Source: Acidobacteriota bacterium (GTDB lineage Bacteria > Acidobacteriota > Terriglobia > Bryobacterales > Bryobacteraceae). From it: a stretch of 44,951 nt of DNA. Where the stretch lies: assembly GCA_005808475.1 (NCBI GenBank), contig SYLY01000177.1, positions 1 through 44,951 on the forward strand, written 5' to 3'. The notes under the pieces were generated by a model that made no database searches, was not told the DNA's origin, and saw nothing but the letters and a program-made list of their open reading frames with translations. The position numbers were made by a program, and so were the translations under genes. The stretch's first letter is position 1; every line of letters begins with the position of its first letter. Positions 43,360-44,951 of the stretch are shown here, piece by piece.

Positions 43360-44532
43360 ATGCTCCGCTTTGAAACCGCGGGCGAATCACACGGCGAGTG
43401 TCTGGTCGCTACGTTGACCGGAATGCCCGCCGGCGTGCCTATTCGTCTGGAAACCATCAATCACGAACTTTGGCGCCGCCAACAGGGCTTCGGCCGCGGC
43501 GGACGCATGAAGATCGAAACCGACACCGTGCGCGTGGTCGCCGGCGTCCGGCATTCGAAGACGATCGGGGCGCCGATCGCGATGATCGTGGAGAACCGCG
43601 ACTGGAAGAACTGGACCGAAACGCTGCCCGTCGAGGACTTCGAAGGCAGCGGAGAGAAGCGGAAACCCGTCGACCGGCCGCGGCCCGGCCACGCCGATCT
43701 GGCCGGCGCGATCAAGCACGACTTCGCCGACGCCCGCTACGTGCTGGAACGCGCCAGCGCCAGGGAAACAACCGCGCGCGTCGCCGTGGGCGCGGTGGCC
43801 AAGCAGTTTCTCGCCGAGTTCGGAATCGGTGTGCTCAGCCACGTGATTCAGTGCGGACCCGAAAAGTCGGACCGCGTCGTGGCTTGGGAAGAACTGACCG
43901 CGCTCGCGGCCAGGAAAGAGGTACTGCTCGGCTGCGTGGACTCCGACGCCGAACTCCGCATGAAAGCGGTGGTCGACCACGCCTACCGCACCGGCGACAC
44001 CGTCGGCGGCGTCTTCGAAGTGGTGGCGCATGGGCTGCCCATCGGGCTGGGCTCGCACGCGACCTGGGATTCGCGGCTCGACGGGCGGCTGGCGCAAGCG
44101 ATCGTTTCGATGCAAGCAGTGAAGGGCGTCGAGATCGGCTTCGCCTCCGATGGAGCGGCCAACTACGGTTCCAAGGTGCAGGACACCATTGGCTACGACA
44201 AGGAGGAGCGCCGCTTCACCCGCGGAGCCAATCGCGCGGGCGGACTCGAGGGAGGCATGACCAATGGCCAGAATTTGCTGGTCCGTGGGCTACTCAAGCC
44301 GATATCGACGCTGCGGCGGCCGCTCGAGTCAGTGGATCTGAAGACGCGCGAGTCCGCGCTTGCCGCCTATGAGCGCAGCGATGTGTGCGTGCTGCCGGCC
44401 GCGGGCGTCATCGGCGAGGCGATGACGGCGATCGTGTTGGCGCAGGCGTTCCTCGACAAGTTCGGCGGCGATTCCCTGCGCGAAACCCGCCGCAACTACG
44501 AAGGCTATCTCGAACAGGTCAGGAACTATTGA
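43360..44532 (+). CDS. aroC: Chorismate synthase
   Basis: A 390-residue cytoplasmic enzyme of the shikimate pathway converting 5-enolpyruvylshikimate-3-phosphate to chorismate with reduced FMN. The family signatures are clear: LRFETAGESHGECLVATLTG at the start, RRQQGFGRGGRMKIETD, RPGHADLAGAIKHDFADARY, LERASARETTARVAVGAVAK, and GYDKEERRFTRGANRAGGLE followed by GGMTNGQNLLVRG. Length is normal for the longer bacterial form. The stop codon shares one base with the def start (TGATG), so the two are translationally coupled. No other shikimate gene is in the window. Confidence 0.97.
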   Translation: MLRFETAGESHGECLVATLTGMPAGVPIRLETINHELWRRQQGFGRGGRMKIETDTVRVVAGVRHSKTIGAPIAMIVENRDWKNWTETLPVEDFEGSGEKRKPVDRPRPGHADLAGAIKHDFADARYVLERASARETTARVAVGAVAKQFLAEFGIGVLSHVIQCGPEKSDRVVAWEELTALAARKEVLLGCVDSDAELRMKAVVDHAYRTGDTVGGVFEVVAHGLPIGLGSHATWDSRLDGRLAQAIVSMQAVKGVEIGFASDGAANYGSKVQDTIGYDKEERRFTRGANRAGGLEGGMTNGQNLLVRGLLKPISTLRRPLESVDLKTRESALAAYERSDVCVLPAAGVIGEAMTAIVLAQAFLDKFGGDSLRETRRNYEGYLEQVRNY

Positions 44533-44951
44533 TGGTATACCGCATCCTCAAATACGGAGAGCCGGTCCTGGAAAAGCCCGCCGGTCCAGTAACCGATTTC
44601 GGATCGGCGGAACTGCGGCGGTTCGTGGACGACATGTTCGAAACCATGTACGCGCACAAGGGCGTCGGACTGGCCGCGCCGCAGGTGGGAGTGTCCAAGC
44701 GCGTCACCGTGATCGACTGCTCCGCCGGTGAGGACGACGCGCAGCGGGTGGTGCTGATCAATCCCACCATCACGCTGCTGGAAGGCTCGCAGGTGGGCGA
44801 GGAAGGGTGTCTGTCGATTCCCGGGTTCCGCGAAAACGTGAAGCGGGCCATGCGCGCCACGGTTCGCGCGCAGAATCCCGACGGCGAGTTCTTCGAAACC
44901 ACGGGCGAGGAGTTGCTGGCGCGGGCCATCCAGCATGAGACCGATCATCTC
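44532..44951 (+). CDS. def: Peptide deformylase (partial, C-terminus outside window)
   Basis: The first 140 residues of peptide deformylase, which removes the formyl group from nascent protein N-termini. All three family motifs are present: GVGLAAPQVG (motif 1), EEGCLSIPG with the metal-ligand Cys (motif 2), and AIQHETDHL containing HExxH-type ligands His135 and His139 with catalytic Glu136 (motif 3). The window ends at the next residue, so only the C-terminal helix and tail are missing. It begins MVYRILKYGEPVLEKPAGPV, a standard start, one base overlapping the aroC stop. Confidence 0.96.
   Translation, partial: MVYRILKYGEPVLEKPAGPVTDFGSAELRRFVDDMFETMYAHKGVGLAAPQVGVSKRVTVIDCSAGEDDAQRVVLINPTITLLEGSQVGEEGCLSIPGFRENVKRAMRATVRAQNPDGEFFETTGEELLARAIQHETDHL

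Overview
The window is GC-rich bacterial chromosome, most likely from the Acidobacteriota, order Bryobacterales (Candidatus Solibacter and relatives). This is inferred from gene content: a very large Oar-like TonB-dependent receptor with an N-terminal carboxypeptidase-regulatory domain, a PSD1 cytochrome/DUF1501 pair, a PVC-type heme-binding HEAT protein, many Tat- or Sec-exported oxidoreductases and hydrolases, and DUF507, DUF2203 and DUF3500 proteins. No tRNA, rRNA or CRISPR array was found.

Layout. 1-1392 (minus) is a membrane hybrid histidine kinase cut by the window edge. 1532-13064 holds a Gfo/Idh/MocA oxidoreductase, a 256-bp inverted-repeat element, a His-rich TonB receptor (minus), a run of YjbQ, DUF2203, DUF507 and ribokinase genes (plus), a sugar-phosphate isomerase-like protein (minus), a DUF937-OmpA fusion, a sulfatase (minus) and an unrecognised secreted protein. 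13243-16977 is smc, carrying an unusual Asn-Gly-His-Ala repeat in its head domain. 17095-17696 is a ParDE-type toxin-antitoxin pair, followed by a truncated IS21-type element.

18535-28731 looks like one catabolic locus. On the minus strand a GntR regulator, a PSD1 cytochrome protein, a DUF1501 protein and a zinc deacylase are overlapping or adjacent. Divergently, an Oar-like TonB receptor and a TPR protein overlap by 4 nt. A perfect palindrome lies between the two arms.

28732-32262 is a decayed accessory stretch. It holds an IS630 remnant, a degraded second copy of the smc tail plus toxin-antitoxin region, an inverted-repeat IS remnant, and an intact DUF4238-type gene. 32263-36362 has a SEC-C protein, a small secreted protein, a DUF3500 protein, an FmdB zinc ribbon and a chain-length-determinant-like membrane protein. 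36341-43254 (minus) is a tight four-gene run: FG-GAP protein, DinB, PVC heme-binding protein and ceramidase-like hydrolase. The window ends with aroC and the start of def (plus), which overlap by one base.

Assignments rest on reading motifs by eye. No database search was run, so family names are recognition calls and substrates are mostly unknown.
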